Made by a program: the position numbers and the translations under genes
Shown here: piece by piece, positions 49,334-57,262 of the stretch
Numbering within the stretch: position 1 is the stretch's first letter
How the letters are laid out: the number at the start of each line of letters is the position of its first letter
The notes under the pieces: model-generated
The model's input: the letters and a program-made list of their open reading frames with translations, nothing else
The model's database searches: none
What the model was told of the DNA's origin: nothing
NCBI GenBank assembly: GCA_025656455.1
Contig: JAHXHS010000034.1
Location: forward strand, 1-57,262
Length of the DNA: 57,262 bases
Origin: Candidatus Thiodiazotropha sp. (ex Epidulcina cf. delphinae)
GTDB taxonomy: Bacteria; Pseudomonadota; Gammaproteobacteria; Chromatiales; Chromatiaceae
Reading direction: 5' to 3'

Positions 49334-49867
49334 ATGTCACGCGTAGCAAAGAGTCCCATCTCGATCCCGAGTGGTGTCACGGTTAAGGCAAGCGGTCAAT
49401 CCCTGACTGTCAAGGGCCCCAAGGGTGAAATGGCGATGAATCTCCACCCTGCAGTGGATGTGACGGAGGAAGACAACGCTCTGAACCTGTCGCCCAGAAC
49501 CGAGGATAAATCCTCATGGGCGATGGCCGGCACGATGCGCGCGCTGGTCAATAACATGGTGACCGGTGTCAGCCAGGGGTTTGAGAAGAAATTGCAATTG
49601 GTCGGTGTGGGTTATCGAGCTCAGGCAAGCGGGAAAAATTTGAATCTCAACCTCGGGTTTTCGCATCCGATCGATTTTTCGATGCCGGAGGGGATCGGCA
49701 TAGCAACGCCCTCCGCAACCGAGATAGTGGTCAGTGGCAGCGATAAACAGCGTGTTGGTCAGGTTGCGGCGGAGATCCGGGCGTTCCGGCCACCGGAGCC
49801 CTACAAGGGCAAAGGCGTGCGCTACGCCGATGAACACGTCGTGCGCAAAGAAGCCAAGAAGAAATAG
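49334..49867 (+). CDS. rplF: 50S ribosomal protein L6
   Basis: A 177-residue protein near the GTPase centre. I start at MSRVAKSPISIPSGV (49334); the longer frame overlaps rpsH. KLQLVGVGYRAQ and RPPEPYKGKGVRYADE identify it. Same length as in E. coli. Confidence 0.98.
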   Translation: MSRVAKSPISIPSGVTVKASGQSLTVKGPKGEMAMNLHPAVDVTEEDNALNLSPRTEDKSSWAMAGTMRALVNNMVTGVSQGFEKKLQLVGVGYRAQASGKNLNLNLGFSHPIDFSMPEGIGIATPSATEIVVSGSDKQRVGQVAAEIRAFRPPEPYKGKGVRYADEHVVRKEAKKK

Positions 49868-49876
49868 GGTAGAACG

Positions 49877-50233
49877 ATGGAAAAGAAACAATCACGTATA
49901 CGCCGTGGGCGTCGTACCCGAGCCAAGATTCGCGAGCTTGGCGCCTATCGTCTGTCCATACATCGTACGCCACGTCATATCTATGCGCAGGTGATCAGTC
50001 CGGATGGCGCGAATGTCCTGGCGAGCGCCTCGACACTCGATAAGACAGTGCGTAGCGAAATCAGTGGCTCAAGTGGGAATGTCGGCGCTGCCTCGGTGGT
50101 GGGTAAGGTTATCGCCGAGCGGGCCAAGAGTGCCGGTATCGATAGCGTGGCTTTCGATCGTTCGGGTTTTCGGTACCATGGACGAGTCAAGGCGCTTGCC
50201 GATGCGGCCCGAGAGGCCGGTCTCCAATTTTAA
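49877..50233 (+). CDS. rplR: 50S ribosomal protein L18
   Basis: A 118-residue 5S-rRNA-binding protein. RRGRRTRAKIRELGAYRLS-type basic start, LSIHRTPRHIYAQVI, and FDRSGFRYHGRVKALADAARE at the C terminus are typical. Confidence 0.99.
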   Translation: MEKKQSRIRRGRRTRAKIRELGAYRLSIHRTPRHIYAQVISPDGANVLASASTLDKTVRSEISGSSGNVGAASVVGKVIAERAKSAGIDSVAFDRSGFRYHGRVKALADAAREAGLQF

Positions 50234-50245
50234 AGGTTCAGGATT

Positions 50246-50752
50246 ATGGCTAATTTTAATGCAAAACCTGAGGGTGACGAGCTGCTTGAGAAGCTTGTCA
50301 ATGTAAATCGGGTGGCGAAAGTGGTCAAAGGCGGTCGTCAGTTCGGTTTTTCGGCCTTGACGGTCGTGGGCGATGGCAAGGGTCGCGTCGGGTTCGGCGC
50401 GGGTAAGGCGCGTGAAGTACCCGTTGCCATCCAGAAGGCGATGGAGACAGCACGCAAGAATATGGTCTCGATCAAGCTCAATGGCGCCACCCTGCAGTAC
50501 CCGGTTGTCGGCAAGCACGGCGCCGCCAAGGTATTCATGCAGCCTGCCTCCGACGGTACCGGCATCATTGCCGGTGGCGCGATGCGTGCTGTTTTCGAAG
50601 TGCTTGGGGTGCAGAACGTGTTGGCCAAGTGTATCGGGACGAACAATCCCATGAACGTGGTTCGGGCCACCATCAATGGTCTGAACGAAATGACTGATGC
50701 CGAGGCCGTCGCCCTCAAGCGCGGCAAGAGCGTCGAAGATATCCTGGGGTAA
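50246..50752 (+). CDS. rpsE: 30S ribosomal protein S5
   Basis: A 168-residue fidelity protein at the mRNA entry. VNRVAKVVKGGRQFGFSAL and GDGKGRVGFGAGKAREVP are diagnostic; the spectinomycin loop region has the ordinary sequence. rpmD follows after 3 bp. Confidence 0.99.
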   Translation: MANFNAKPEGDELLEKLVNVNRVAKVVKGGRQFGFSALTVVGDGKGRVGFGAGKAREVPVAIQKAMETARKNMVSIKLNGATLQYPVVGKHGAAKVFMQPASDGTGIIAGGAMRAVFEVLGVQNVLAKCIGTNNPMNVVRATINGLNEMTDAEAVALKRGKSVEDILG

Positions 50753-50755
50753 GTC

Positions 50756-50944
50756 ATGGCGGATAAGAAAATGATGCAGGTGACCCTCGTGCGTAGCGTG
50801 AACGGCCGTTTGGCTGGTCATAAGGCGTGTGTCAGGGGGCTTGGTCTGCGGCGCATGCACCAGATTGTCGAAGTCGAGGATACGCCTTGCACTCGCGGTA
50901 TGGTGAACAAAGTCAATTACATGGTTAAGGTTGTGGAGTCCTGA
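50756..50944 (+). CDS. rpmD: 50S ribosomal protein L30
   Basis: A 62-residue protein. VTLVRSVNGRLAGHKACVRGLGLRRMHQ-type core and a C-terminal strand (VNYMVKVVE) fit the short bacterial form. It is followed by rplO after 1 bp. Confidence 0.98.
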   Translation: MADKKMMQVTLVRSVNGRLAGHKACVRGLGLRRMHQIVEVEDTPCTRGMVNKVNYMVKVVES

Positions 50945-50945
50945 A

Positions 50946-51377
50946 ATGCATTTGAACACACTACAACCCGGTCCAGGCAGCAAGTCGGATCGCAAGCGTG
51001 TCGGCAGGGGTATCGGCAGCGGACTCGGAAAGACCTGTGGTCGCGGCCATAAGGGGCAGAAGTCACGCTCCGGCGGATACCACAAGGTCGGATTCGAAGG
51101 CGGTCAGATGCCGCTTCAGCGTCGGTTGCCGAAAATCGGTTTCAAATCCCGTGTATCCCTGTCGGCGGCTCAAGTGCGCCTTGGCGAACTGGCGAAAGTG
51201 GCTGGTGAAATCGTGGATCTGGAGGCCTTGAAGAAGGCGAACCTCATCACTCGGTCGATAAAAAAGGTGAAGATATTCGCTTCAGGTACCATCGACCGGG
51301 CGGTTACTGTAAAGGGACTGGCAGTGACAAAGGGCGCGAAAGCGGCCATTGAAGCGGCTGGTGGCAAGGTCGAGTAA
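50946..51377 (+). CDS. rplO: 50S ribosomal protein L15
   Basis: A 143-residue late-assembly protein. I start at MHLNTLQPGPGSK (50946), directly after the rpmD stop. The Gly/Arg-rich GRGIGSGLGKTCGRGHKGQ and EGGQMPLQRRLPK are diagnostic. secY follows after 3 bp. Confidence 0.99.
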   Translation: MHLNTLQPGPGSKSDRKRVGRGIGSGLGKTCGRGHKGQKSRSGGYHKVGFEGGQMPLQRRLPKIGFKSRVSLSAAQVRLGELAKVAGEIVDLEALKKANLITRSIKKVKIFASGTIDRAVTVKGLAVTKGAKAAIEAAGGKVE

Positions 51378-51380
51378 GTC

Positions 51381-52733
51381 ATGGCCAAGCAAGGTGCGGC
51401 AATGATGGGAGCCCTGGGTAACATGGGACGCCTGACGGAACTGCGTCAGCGGCTCCTGTTTGTCGCCGGCGCCCTGTTGGTGTTTCGCATCGGTACGTTC
51501 ATCCCGGTGCCGGGCGTCAATCCGGTGGCCCTGGCGGCGCTTTTCGAGCAGGCCCAGGGATCGATACTGGACATGTTCAACATGTTTTCCGGCGGGGCTC
51601 TTGAGCGCGCCAGTCTGTTCGCGCTCGGTATCATGCCCTACATTTCCGCGTCGATCATCATGCAATTGATGTCAGCGGTCATCCCAACCCTGGAGCAACT
51701 CAAAAAAGAGGGCGAAGCAGGGCGCAGAAAAATTACCCAGTACACTCGCTATGGCACTGTGGTATTGGCGACCTTTCAAGCGGTCGGCATCTCGATTGCC
51801 CTGCAGAGCCAGGTGGTTGGCGGTGAGACGATCGTCATTCACCAGGGTATAGGGTTTGTGGTGACAGCCGCAGTCTCACTGGTTACCGGCACCATGTTTC
51901 TGATGTGGCTCGGTGAGCAGATCACTGAGCGCGGTATCGGGAACGGTATTTCGCTGATCATTTTCGCCGGCATCGTCGCCGGGCTACCCTCCGCTATCGG
52001 CGGGACTCTCGAACTTGCGCGCACCGGGGAGTTGAATGCGCTGACGATTCTGTTTCTGTTTGTGCTCGCGGTGGCGGTCACCGCCTTTGTGGTGTTCGTC
52101 GAGCGTGGGCAACGCCGGATCACCATTAACTATGCAAAGCGGCAGCAGGGAAGAAGAATGCTCGCCGCGCAGAGCACCCATCTGCCGCTGAAGCTGAATA
52201 TGGCCGGGGTGATTCCGCCGATCTTCGCTTCCAGCATCATCCTCTTCCCCGCCACGCTGGGGCAGTGGTTCGGCAACACAGAGGACACGCGGTGGATTCA
52301 GGATATCTTTGCCAAGCTGTCGCCCGGTGAGCCGGTCTACGTGATGGCGTATGCCGCCGCCATTATCTTTTTCTGCTTTTTCTATACCGCGTTGGTGTTC
52401 AATGCGCGAGAGACCGCCGACAACCTGAAACGCTCTGGCGCTTTTATCCCAGGCATCCGTCCAGGGGAGCAGACGGCTAAATACATCGACGGCGTAATGA
52501 GTAAGCTGACTTTCTGGGGGGCGATCTACATTACCTTGGTCTGCCTGTTACCAGAGTTCTTGATCGTCGGCTGGAACGTGCCATTTTATTTCGGCGGAAC
52601 CTCGTTGCTGATCATTGTCGTTGTGGTCATGGACTTTATGGCCCAGGTACAGGCGCATCTGATGTCACACCAATACGACGGTTTGATGAAGAAGGCCAAT
52701 CTGAAGGGTAGCGGTGCGGGTCTTCTGCGCTGA
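51381..52733 (+). CDS. secY: Preprotein translocase subunit SecY
   Basis: A 450-residue channel of the Sec translocon with ten predicted membrane helices. It has GIMPYISASIIMQL (TM2), the lateral-gate region, the cytoplasmic loop ERGQRRITINYAKRQQGR and the C-terminal FFYTALVFN with NLKRSGAFIPGIRPG. It stands at the end of the spc operon with rpmJ after it, while its partner secE is at 25835. Confidence 0.99.
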   Translation: MAKQGAAMMGALGNMGRLTELRQRLLFVAGALLVFRIGTFIPVPGVNPVALAALFEQAQGSILDMFNMFSGGALERASLFALGIMPYISASIIMQLMSAVIPTLEQLKKEGEAGRRKITQYTRYGTVVLATFQAVGISIALQSQVVGGETIVIHQGIGFVVTAAVSLVTGTMFLMWLGEQITERGIGNGISLIIFAGIVAGLPSAIGGTLELARTGELNALTILFLFVLAVAVTAFVVFVERGQRRITINYAKRQQGRRMLAAQSTHLPLKLNMAGVIPPIFASSIILFPATLGQWFGNTEDTRWIQDIFAKLSPGEPVYVMAYAAAIIFFCFFYTALVFNARETADNLKRSGAFIPGIRPGEQTAKYIDGVMSKLTFWGAIYITLVCLLPEFLIVGWNVPFYFGGTSLLIIVVVVMDFMAQVQAHLMSHQYDGLMKKANLKGSGAGLLR

Positions 52734-52771
52734 TCCGGTCGATATTGAAACAATTTTTTGGAGTTTAGATC

Positions 52772-52885
52772 ATGAAAGTGCGTGCATCGGTAAAGAAAAT
52801 CTGCCGCAATTGCAAGATTGTGCGCCGCAACGGTGTGGTCAGGGTTATCTGTAAAGAAGGGCGTCACAAGCAGCGTCAGGGTTAA
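52772..52885 (+). CDS. rpmJ: 50S ribosomal protein L36, zinc form
   Basis: A 37-residue protein, translated by hand: it begins MKVRASVKKICRNCK and ends with RHKQRQG. C11, C14, C27 and H32 make the zinc-binding set, so this is the C+ paralogue that zinc-starved cells replace with a C- copy. The ATG is preceded by GGAG. It lies 38 bp after secY. Confidence 0.97.
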   Translation: MKVRASVKKICRNCKIVRRNGVVRVICKEGRHKQRQG

Positions 52886-52913
52886 CCAAGATAAATATTT
52901 ATGCGCCAACGGC

Positions 52914-52942
52914 TTGATGAGAGCTGTTGTGTGGGGTAATAT
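52914..52942 (+). promoter_or_regulatory. Candidate alpha-operon promoter before rpsM
   Basis: TTGATG (52914-52919), 17-bp spacer, TAATAT (52937-52942). It lies in the 110-bp rpmJ-rpsM gap; a transcript from about 52949 would carry a leader of about 47 nt, where S4 could act as in E. coli. Confidence 0.55.
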
Positions 52943-52995
52943 TACTCGTTTCCCTTCGGCGAAATGCCAGAGGGGTTCATCAGGAGAAGAGAGAA

Positions 52996-53352
52996 ATGGC
53001 TCGAATTGCAGGGGTCAATATACCGGATCGTAAACATGCGGTTATCGCGCTGACGTCGATTTATGGCATCGGCCGTTCGCGCGCCGGCGATATCTGTAAG
53101 GAAGCCGGTATCGAGCCTCATGTCAAAATACAGGCACTGAGCGAGGATCAGATTGAATCCATTCGCGGCATCGTTTCCCGGTTTACGGTAGAGGGCGATC
53201 TGCGCCGCGAGGTCTCGATGAATATCAAACGCCTGATGGATCTGGGTTGCAATCGTGGGATACGTCATCGCCGCGGCTTGCCGCTACGTGGACAACGCAC
53301 GCGTACGAATGCGCGAACTCGCAAGGGTCCCCGCAGGCCGATCAAGCGTTAA
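52996..53352 (+). CDS. rpsM: 30S ribosomal protein S13
   Basis: A 118-residue 30S-head protein contacting P-site tRNA. I start at MARIAGVNIPDRKHAVIAL (52996) with GGAGAAGAGAG upstream; the longer frame reads the leader. RHRRGLPLRGQRTRTNARTR is the family signature. Confidence 0.99.
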   Translation: MARIAGVNIPDRKHAVIALTSIYGIGRSRAGDICKEAGIEPHVKIQALSEDQIESIRGIVSRFTVEGDLRREVSMNIKRLMDLGCNRGIRHRRGLPLRGQRTRTNARTRKGPRRPIKR

Positions 53353-53391
53353 TCGTTATCAACTACTTTTGAATCTGTAGGTACAGAGAAG

Positions 53392-53781
53392 ATGGCAAAA
53401 CCCAGTAACCGCGCCAAGAAGAAGGTAAAGAAGAGTGTGACCGACGGTGTTGCGCATATTCATGCCTCTTTCAACAACACCATCATTACGATCAGCGACC
53501 GGCAGGGCAATGCATTAGCATGGGCGACGGCTGGCGGATCGGGATTCCGAGGGTCGCGAAAGAGCACACCATTCGCCGCTCAGGTTGCCGCGGATCGAGT
53601 GGGGCAGATGGTCAAGGAGTACGGCGTCAAGAATCTTGACGTCAACGTCAAGGGGCCTGGTCCAGGGCGCGAGTCCGCTGTCCGTTCTCTGAACAATGCA
53701 GGGTTTAAAATCACCAGCATCTCCGACGTAACGCCAATTCCCCACAATGGCTGCCGTCCACCCAAAAAGCGCCGCGTCTAA
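53392..53781 (+). CDS. rpsK: 30S ribosomal protein S11
   Basis: A 129-residue platform protein. GVAHIHASFNNTIITISD and GPGPGRESAVRSLNNAGFK identify it, with the C-terminal PHNGCRPPKKRRV. Same length as in E. coli. Confidence 0.99.
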   Translation: MAKPSNRAKKKVKKSVTDGVAHIHASFNNTIITISDRQGNALAWATAGGSGFRGSRKSTPFAAQVAADRVGQMVKEYGVKNLDVNVKGPGPGRESAVRSLNNAGFKITSISDVTPIPHNGCRPPKKRRV

Positions 53782-53800
53782 CTACGGAGTTACATGAATC

Positions 53801-54421
53801 ATGGCTAGGTACATCGGACCAAAGTGCAAGCTGAGTCGTAGAGAAGGCACTGATCTGTTCCTCAAGAGTCGCGTACGCTCACTTGATTCCAAGTGCAATA
53901 TGGAGAAAGTGCCGGGTCAGGCGGGCGATCGGCGCCGTCGCGTGTCCGATTACGGTGTGCAGTTGCGGGAGAAGCAAAAAGTGCGTCGTATCTACGGCGT
54001 TATGGAAAAGCAGTTTCGTAACTACTACAAGGCGGCCGCCCAAAATAAAGGGGCGACCGGCGAGAACCTGTTGCAGTTGCTGGAGACGCGTTTGGACAAC
54101 ATCGTCTATCGAATGGGTTTTGGCTCCACCCGCGCGGAAGCGCGCCAGCTGGTCAGCCATAAGGCCATTGAAGTCAACGGTAAGATTGTCAATGTGCCCT
54201 CGTTCAAGGTAACCGCCGATGACGAAGTCACAGTGCGGGAAAAAGCGAAGAAGCAGCTTCGGATACAGGGTGCGCTCGAACTGCAAGGGCAGTATGGTTT
54301 TGTCGACTGGGTCGAGGTTGACCCCAAGGCAATGAAGGGTAAGTTGAAGCGCATACCCGATCGTTCTGATCTGTCGGCCGAGATTAATGAGCAACTGGTC
54401 GTCGAGCTCTACTCCAAGTAA
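53801..54421 (+). CDS. rpsD: 30S ribosomal protein S4
   Basis: A 206-residue assembly initiator and alpha-operon repressor in E. coli. MARYIGPKCKLSRREGTDL and the S4 domain RLDNIVYRMGFGSTRAEARQLVSH are clear. Same length as in E. coli. Confidence 0.99.
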   Translation: MARYIGPKCKLSRREGTDLFLKSRVRSLDSKCNMEKVPGQAGDRRRRVSDYGVQLREKQKVRRIYGVMEKQFRNYYKAAAQNKGATGENLLQLLETRLDNIVYRMGFGSTRAEARQLVSHKAIEVNGKIVNVPSFKVTADDEVTVREKAKKQLRIQGALELQGQYGFVDWVEVDPKAMKGKLKRIPDRSDLSAEINEQLVVELYSK

Positions 54422-54441
54422 GCCTTGACGAGGGAATATAC

Positions 54442-55440
54442 ATGACCGAAAGCGTTACGGAATTTCTTAAGCCTCGCATCGTTAATGTTCAGCCCGTCAC
54501 TGCCACACGCGCAAAGGTGACGCTGGAACCGCTTGAAAGAGGTTTTGGGCATACCTTGGGGAATGCGCTGAGACGTATCCTCCTTTCATCGATGCCGGGC
54601 AGCGCCATCACAGAGGTGGAAATCGCCGACGTACTGCATGAGTACACCACCATGGAGGGTGTGCAGGAGGACGTGCTGGACGTGCTGCTCAACCTGAAGC
54701 AGGTTGCAATCATCATGCATACGCGAGATGAGGCGACATTGACATTACAGAAGAAAGGTCCTGGGCAGGTCCATGCCAGCGATATCACTCTGGATCATGA
54801 TGTGGAGATCGCCAATCCTGATCATGTCATAGCGACGTTGACCAAGTCCGGTGAGATCAACATGACCTTGAATGTGCGACGCGGACGCGGTTACCATCCC
54901 GCGGCGGCCAGACAGGGCTCGGCCGGGGACGAACGTCCGATCGGCATGTTACAGGTGGATGCCACCTTCAGCCCTATCCGGGAAGTTGCCTACAGTGTCG
55001 AGTCCGCTCGTGTGGAGCAGAACACCGGTCTCGATCGGCTCGTGATAGAGCTGGAGACCAATGGCACGATCGACCCGGAGGAAGCGATCAGGCGCTCGGC
55101 CAGCATCCTGCGCGATCAGTTATCCGTATTTGTCGATCTGGAGGCCGAGGCCGCCGAATCGATCAGCGAACCCGAAGAGCCGGCGATAGATCCCATCCTG
55201 CTGCGGCCCGTTGATGACCTTGAGCTTACCGTTCGGTCTGCCAACTGTTTGAAGGCAGAGAATATTTTCTTGATCGGCGACTTGATTCAGCGTACCGAGG
55301 TAGAGCTGCTCAAGACCCCGAATTTAGGCAAGAAGTCACTTACGGAGATAAAGGACGTACTCGCCCGTCGTGGGTTGTCGCTCGGCATGCGTCTCGAGCA
55401 CTGGCCACCGGACAATATCGAAGAGCAACTGGCCCATTGA
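54442..55440 (+). CDS. rpoA: DNA-directed RNA polymerase alpha subunit
   Basis: A 332-residue subunit. The N-terminal dimerisation domain has RGFGHTLGNALRRILLSSMPG and the C-terminal DNA/activator-binding domain has RSANCLKAENIFLIGDLIQR and NLGKKSLTEIKDVLA. Slightly longer than E. coli RpoA (329). Confidence 0.99.
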   Translation: MTESVTEFLKPRIVNVQPVTATRAKVTLEPLERGFGHTLGNALRRILLSSMPGSAITEVEIADVLHEYTTMEGVQEDVLDVLLNLKQVAIIMHTRDEATLTLQKKGPGQVHASDITLDHDVEIANPDHVIATLTKSGEINMTLNVRRGRGYHPAAARQGSAGDERPIGMLQVDATFSPIREVAYSVESARVEQNTGLDRLVIELETNGTIDPEEAIRRSASILRDQLSVFVDLEAEAAESISEPEEPAIDPILLRPVDDLELTVRSANCLKAENIFLIGDLIQRTEVELLKTPNLGKKSLTEIKDVLARRGLSLGMRLEHWPPDNIEEQLAH

Positions 55441-55492
55441 GCCGGCTGTTATGAACTCTTTTAACCTATTTTGAATTTGTGGAAGTCGACCC

Positions 55493-55894
55493 ATGCGCCA
55501 TCGCAAATCAGGCCGGCAGCTGAACCGAAACAGCAGCCATAGAGATGCCATGTTCAGGAACATGGCGGTTTCGTTGATCAATCATGAGCTGATCAAGACA
55601 ACGCTACCCAAGGCGAAGGAGTTGCGCCGCGTTGCCGAACCGCTGATCACCCTGTCCAAGACAGACAGTGTGGCAAAGCGACGCCTGGCATTCGCCCGCC
55701 TGCGCGACAAGGCCGCTGTCGGGAAGTTGTTCGTCGAGCTGGGACCGCGCTACGAATCCCGGCCGGGTGGCTATGTACGCATCCTGAAATGCGGCCATCG
55801 GGATGGCGACCAGGCGCCAATGGCCTATGTCGAACTGGTGGATCGTCCGGTATCGGAACCAGAGGAAGAGACAGAGGCGGAAACCGAAGCGTAA
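55493..55894 (+). CDS. rplQ: 50S ribosomal protein L17
   Basis: A 133-residue tunnel-exit protein that begins MRHRKSGRQLNRNSSHRDAM, the universal L17 start. It has an acidic Glu/Thr C-terminal tail and is the last gene of the alpha operon, followed by a strong terminator. Confidence 0.99.
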   Translation: MRHRKSGRQLNRNSSHRDAMFRNMAVSLINHELIKTTLPKAKELRRVAEPLITLSKTDSVAKRRLAFARLRDKAAVGKLFVELGPRYESRPGGYVRILKCGHRDGDQAPMAYVELVDRPVSEPEEETEAETEA

Positions 55895-55929
55895 CCGAAT
55901 ACTCCGTCCACTTCTCTTAGGCGCTATTC

Positions 55930-55961
55930 AAAAGCCCGCATTGTCTAATGCGGGCTTTTTT
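55930..55961. terminator. Strong intrinsic terminator after rplQ, bidirectional
   Basis: Stem aaagcccgcatt/aatgcgggcttt with loop gtct, preceded by an A-run and followed by TTTTTT-like sequence, so it can act on both strands. It ends the ribosomal supercluster. Confidence 0.92.
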
Positions 55962-56086
55962 ATTGGGTTCTTCCCCTATTCTTGTGCTTTCTGTTGCCCA
56001 CTCGATCAGGGGAAGAGCCGTAATTAGTAATACGAAAAGGAATTAATGTCATTGAAGGCTCGTGCGCGTACGTGATTTTAACCTAT

Positions 56087-56105
56087 CTTAAGGAAGTCTT
56101 AAGAA
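56087..56105. promoter_or_regulatory. Inverted repeat upstream of the hemerythrin gene
   Basis: TCTTAAG and CTTAAGA flank GAAGT about 95 bp before the start codon, within AT-rich DNA. It could be an operator or part of the promoter; no clear -35/-10 pair could be fixed. Confidence 0.35.
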
Positions 56106-56199
56106 AACGTGTCTCGTGATGTGATAAATATATATTTACTAATAACACATGGGAGAGGGGCCTAGGCAAAAGGATTCGCCGAGTATCCGAGGTAAGACT

Positions 56200-56658
56200 A
56201 TGTCCATCGAATGGACGAAAGACCTGAATACCGGGATTGATGTAATTGACGAGCAACACCAACGAATCGTCGATTACATCAACCAACTCAATAAGGCGAT
56301 CATCAGGCAAAATGACCATTTGGTGGGTGGCGTATTGATCGAACTGGCAGATTACTGCGTTTCGCACTTTGCCTTTGAAGAGAGCCTGATGTTGAAGGCC
56401 GGATATCCCTATCTTAAGCCTCATAAGGCGACGCACGATATGTTTGTGAAGCGTTTGAAGAAGTTTCAAGATAGATACGATCAGGGGGAGGATGTCGCCG
56501 CAAAGCTTCATGATATGCTTAGCACTTGGCTTATCCTGCATATCAAGCAGACGGATATGGCCTATGCCACCGAAGCCAGAGAGAGTCTCCTGAGGATCGT
56601 TCAAAACAAGGCGAATGGCGGTTGGCTTAGTCGCGCAATGAGCAGATTTTTCGAATAG
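56200..56658 (+). CDS. Bacteriohemerythrin
   Basis: A 152-residue di-iron oxygen-binding protein. All seven expected ligands are present: H20, H56, E60, H75, H79, H114 and D119 (motifs DEQHQR, HFAFEE, HKATHD, HIKQTD). I start at MSIEWTKDLNTG (56200), after an AGG ribosome site; the frame 17 codons longer is leader. No signal peptide or fused domain, so it is a cytoplasmic O2 carrier, store or sensor. The C-terminal amphipathic extension past residue 125 is a little longer than in minimal members. It is monocistronic, with the rplQ terminator upstream. Confidence 0.93.
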   Translation: MSIEWTKDLNTGIDVIDEQHQRIVDYINQLNKAIIRQNDHLVGGVLIELADYCVSHFAFEESLMLKAGYPYLKPHKATHDMFVKRLKKFQDRYDQGEDVAAKLHDMLSTWLILHIKQTDMAYATEARESLLRIVQNKANGGWLSRAMSRFFE

Positions 56659-56877
56659 ACGCTTATCCCTTTTGGTCTGTACTGTGGTTTGGCGATTACA
56701 GTTTTAACAGACCGGGGCCACCTCCTCAAAAAATGTGTACGTGATAATTTACGTTATCCCGGGTTAATAGATGCGAGTCCGTTGGTTGGCCGAGGCCGGG
56801 TTCGGGATCCAAACGCCGGTCAAGGTCTGGGTCATGCCGGAGTGTTTGGTGTTGACCTTGGCAAAAGACTGAGGCAA

Positions 56878-56906
56878 AAAGCCCCGCTCACTCCAAGTGG
56901 GGCTTT
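56878..56906 (-). terminator. Intrinsic terminator best read on the minus strand
   Basis: Stem aaagccccgct/agtggggcttt (one G-U pair), 7-base loop. On the minus strand it is followed by a T-run (the aaaaa at 56876-56880), so it likely stops a transcript coming from beyond the right edge; on the plus strand the T-run is poor. Confidence 0.65.
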
Positions 56907-56983
56907 GTTGGGTGGGTGCCTCGTATATGTTTGGTGGGTGTCTCGTTTCACCAGACCTCCATATCTCCAAAACAATCGCTGTC

Positions 56984-57066
56984 CGTAGGATGTGGTGAGG
57001 GACGAACCGCATCATTCCATCACCGCCCATAATTGATGCGGTTCGCAAGGCTCACCGCATCCTACG
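56984..57066. repeat. Inverted repeat of the CGTAGGATG...GAACCGCATC type
   Basis: Arms of about 31-34 bp (56984-57014 and 57033-57066) are inverted near-copies: CGTAGGATG, GGTGAG and GAACCGCATC appear in both. From memory this resembles a REP-like palindrome common in gammaproteobacterial intergenic DNA. Confidence 0.75.
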
Positions 57067-57185
57067 TATATCTTTTTTACCGCACATTACGCGTTTCACA
57101 CCGACTCAAAATCACGCTTCTTGTACCCGGCTAAGAGAACCACATTGGGCCGTAAGCTTGCTGTGGCTTAGGGTGGGTGATGTAA

Positions 57186-57261
57186 TGGACGCCCCTGAAA
57201 CCGGCGTCGTAATGCGCCATAGTTAAGGTACTGTTCCATAACTAAATATCAGGAGCGTCCA
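57186..57261. repeat. Short inverted repeat at the window edge
   Basis: Tggacgcccctga (57186-57198) and tcaggagcgtcca (57249-57261) are inverted copies with one mismatch, 50 bp apart. It may be the end of an insertion sequence or other element that continues to the right, but this cannot be judged from the window. Confidence 0.4.
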
Positions 57262-57262
57262 A

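Larger units (their letters stand above)
56659..57262. other. Gene-free tail with palindromic repeats
   Basis: Six hundred bases with no credible coding region. It holds a GC-rich hairpin at 56878-56906, an inverted repeat at 56984-57066 and a short inverted repeat touching the window edge (57186-57261). A 99-codon frame at 56689 runs through the hairpin and has no recognisable features. Confidence 0.7.

Noticed and set aside
56689..56988. 99-codon frame after the hemerythrin gene
   Set aside because: Runs through a terminator hairpin and has no family features.

Overview
The window looks like a chromosomal segment from a free-living or symbiotic gammaproteobacterium, probably near the Chromatiales/purple-sulfur-type lineages. 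The evidence is the E. coli-like protein sequences of RpoB, RpoC and the ribosomal proteins, the tRNA-Tyr/Gly/Thr-tuf-tRNA-Trp-secE-nusG order, and the ispE/tRNA-Gln/prs/rplY/pth block. No 16S rRNA or diagnostic metabolic gene is present, so the genus is not resolved. There is no CRISPR array, prophage or complete insertion sequence.

Layout. (1) 1-10264, minus strand: a likely five-gene signalling operon. It encodes a secreted ethylbenzene-dehydrogenase-like (possible heme-binding) protein, a large hybrid histidine kinase with two receivers and an Hpt domain, an HD-GYP response regulator, a second membrane hybrid kinase, and a CBS4-PAS3-GGDEF-EAL protein cut by the window edge. Start and stop codons overlap in the first three genes. 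(2) 10406-13558, minus: a separate sensor-PAS-GGDEF-EAL protein. (3) 13736-18187, minus: a MacB/LolCDE-type ABC export locus (ATPase, two permeases, LolA-like periplasmic protein), interrupted by a 271-bp palindromic MITE-like element. (4) 18466-23603, minus: pth, rplY, prs, tRNA-Gln, ispE and a TPR lipoprotein. lolB, often found between the TPR gene and ispE, is absent. (5) 23752-55961, plus: a tRNA cluster followed by a continuous run of tuf, secE, nusG, rplKAJL, rpoBC, rpsLG, fusA, tuf and the S10, spc and alpha operons, closed by a strong terminator. (6) 56200-56658: a bacteriohemerythrin gene. (7) 56659-57262: a gene-free tail with inverted repeats.

How it works together. The plus-strand half makes the transcription and translation core (RNA polymerase beta, beta', alpha; EF-G; two EF-Tu copies; NusG; SecY/SecE; most ribosomal proteins). 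Candidate promoters before tRNA-Tyr, rpsL, rpsH and rpsM, plus hairpins after tuf1, rplL and rpoC, suggest how the long run is divided into transcription units. The minus-strand left third is devoted to cyclic-di-GMP: two GGDEF-EAL proteins and one HD-GYP phosphodiesterase, two of the three in one cluster with two hybrid kinases and a periplasmic possible redox protein. The least familiar biology here is that signalling operon, the tRNA-Tyr 3'-end-bounded palindromic repeat, and the MITE inside the export locus.
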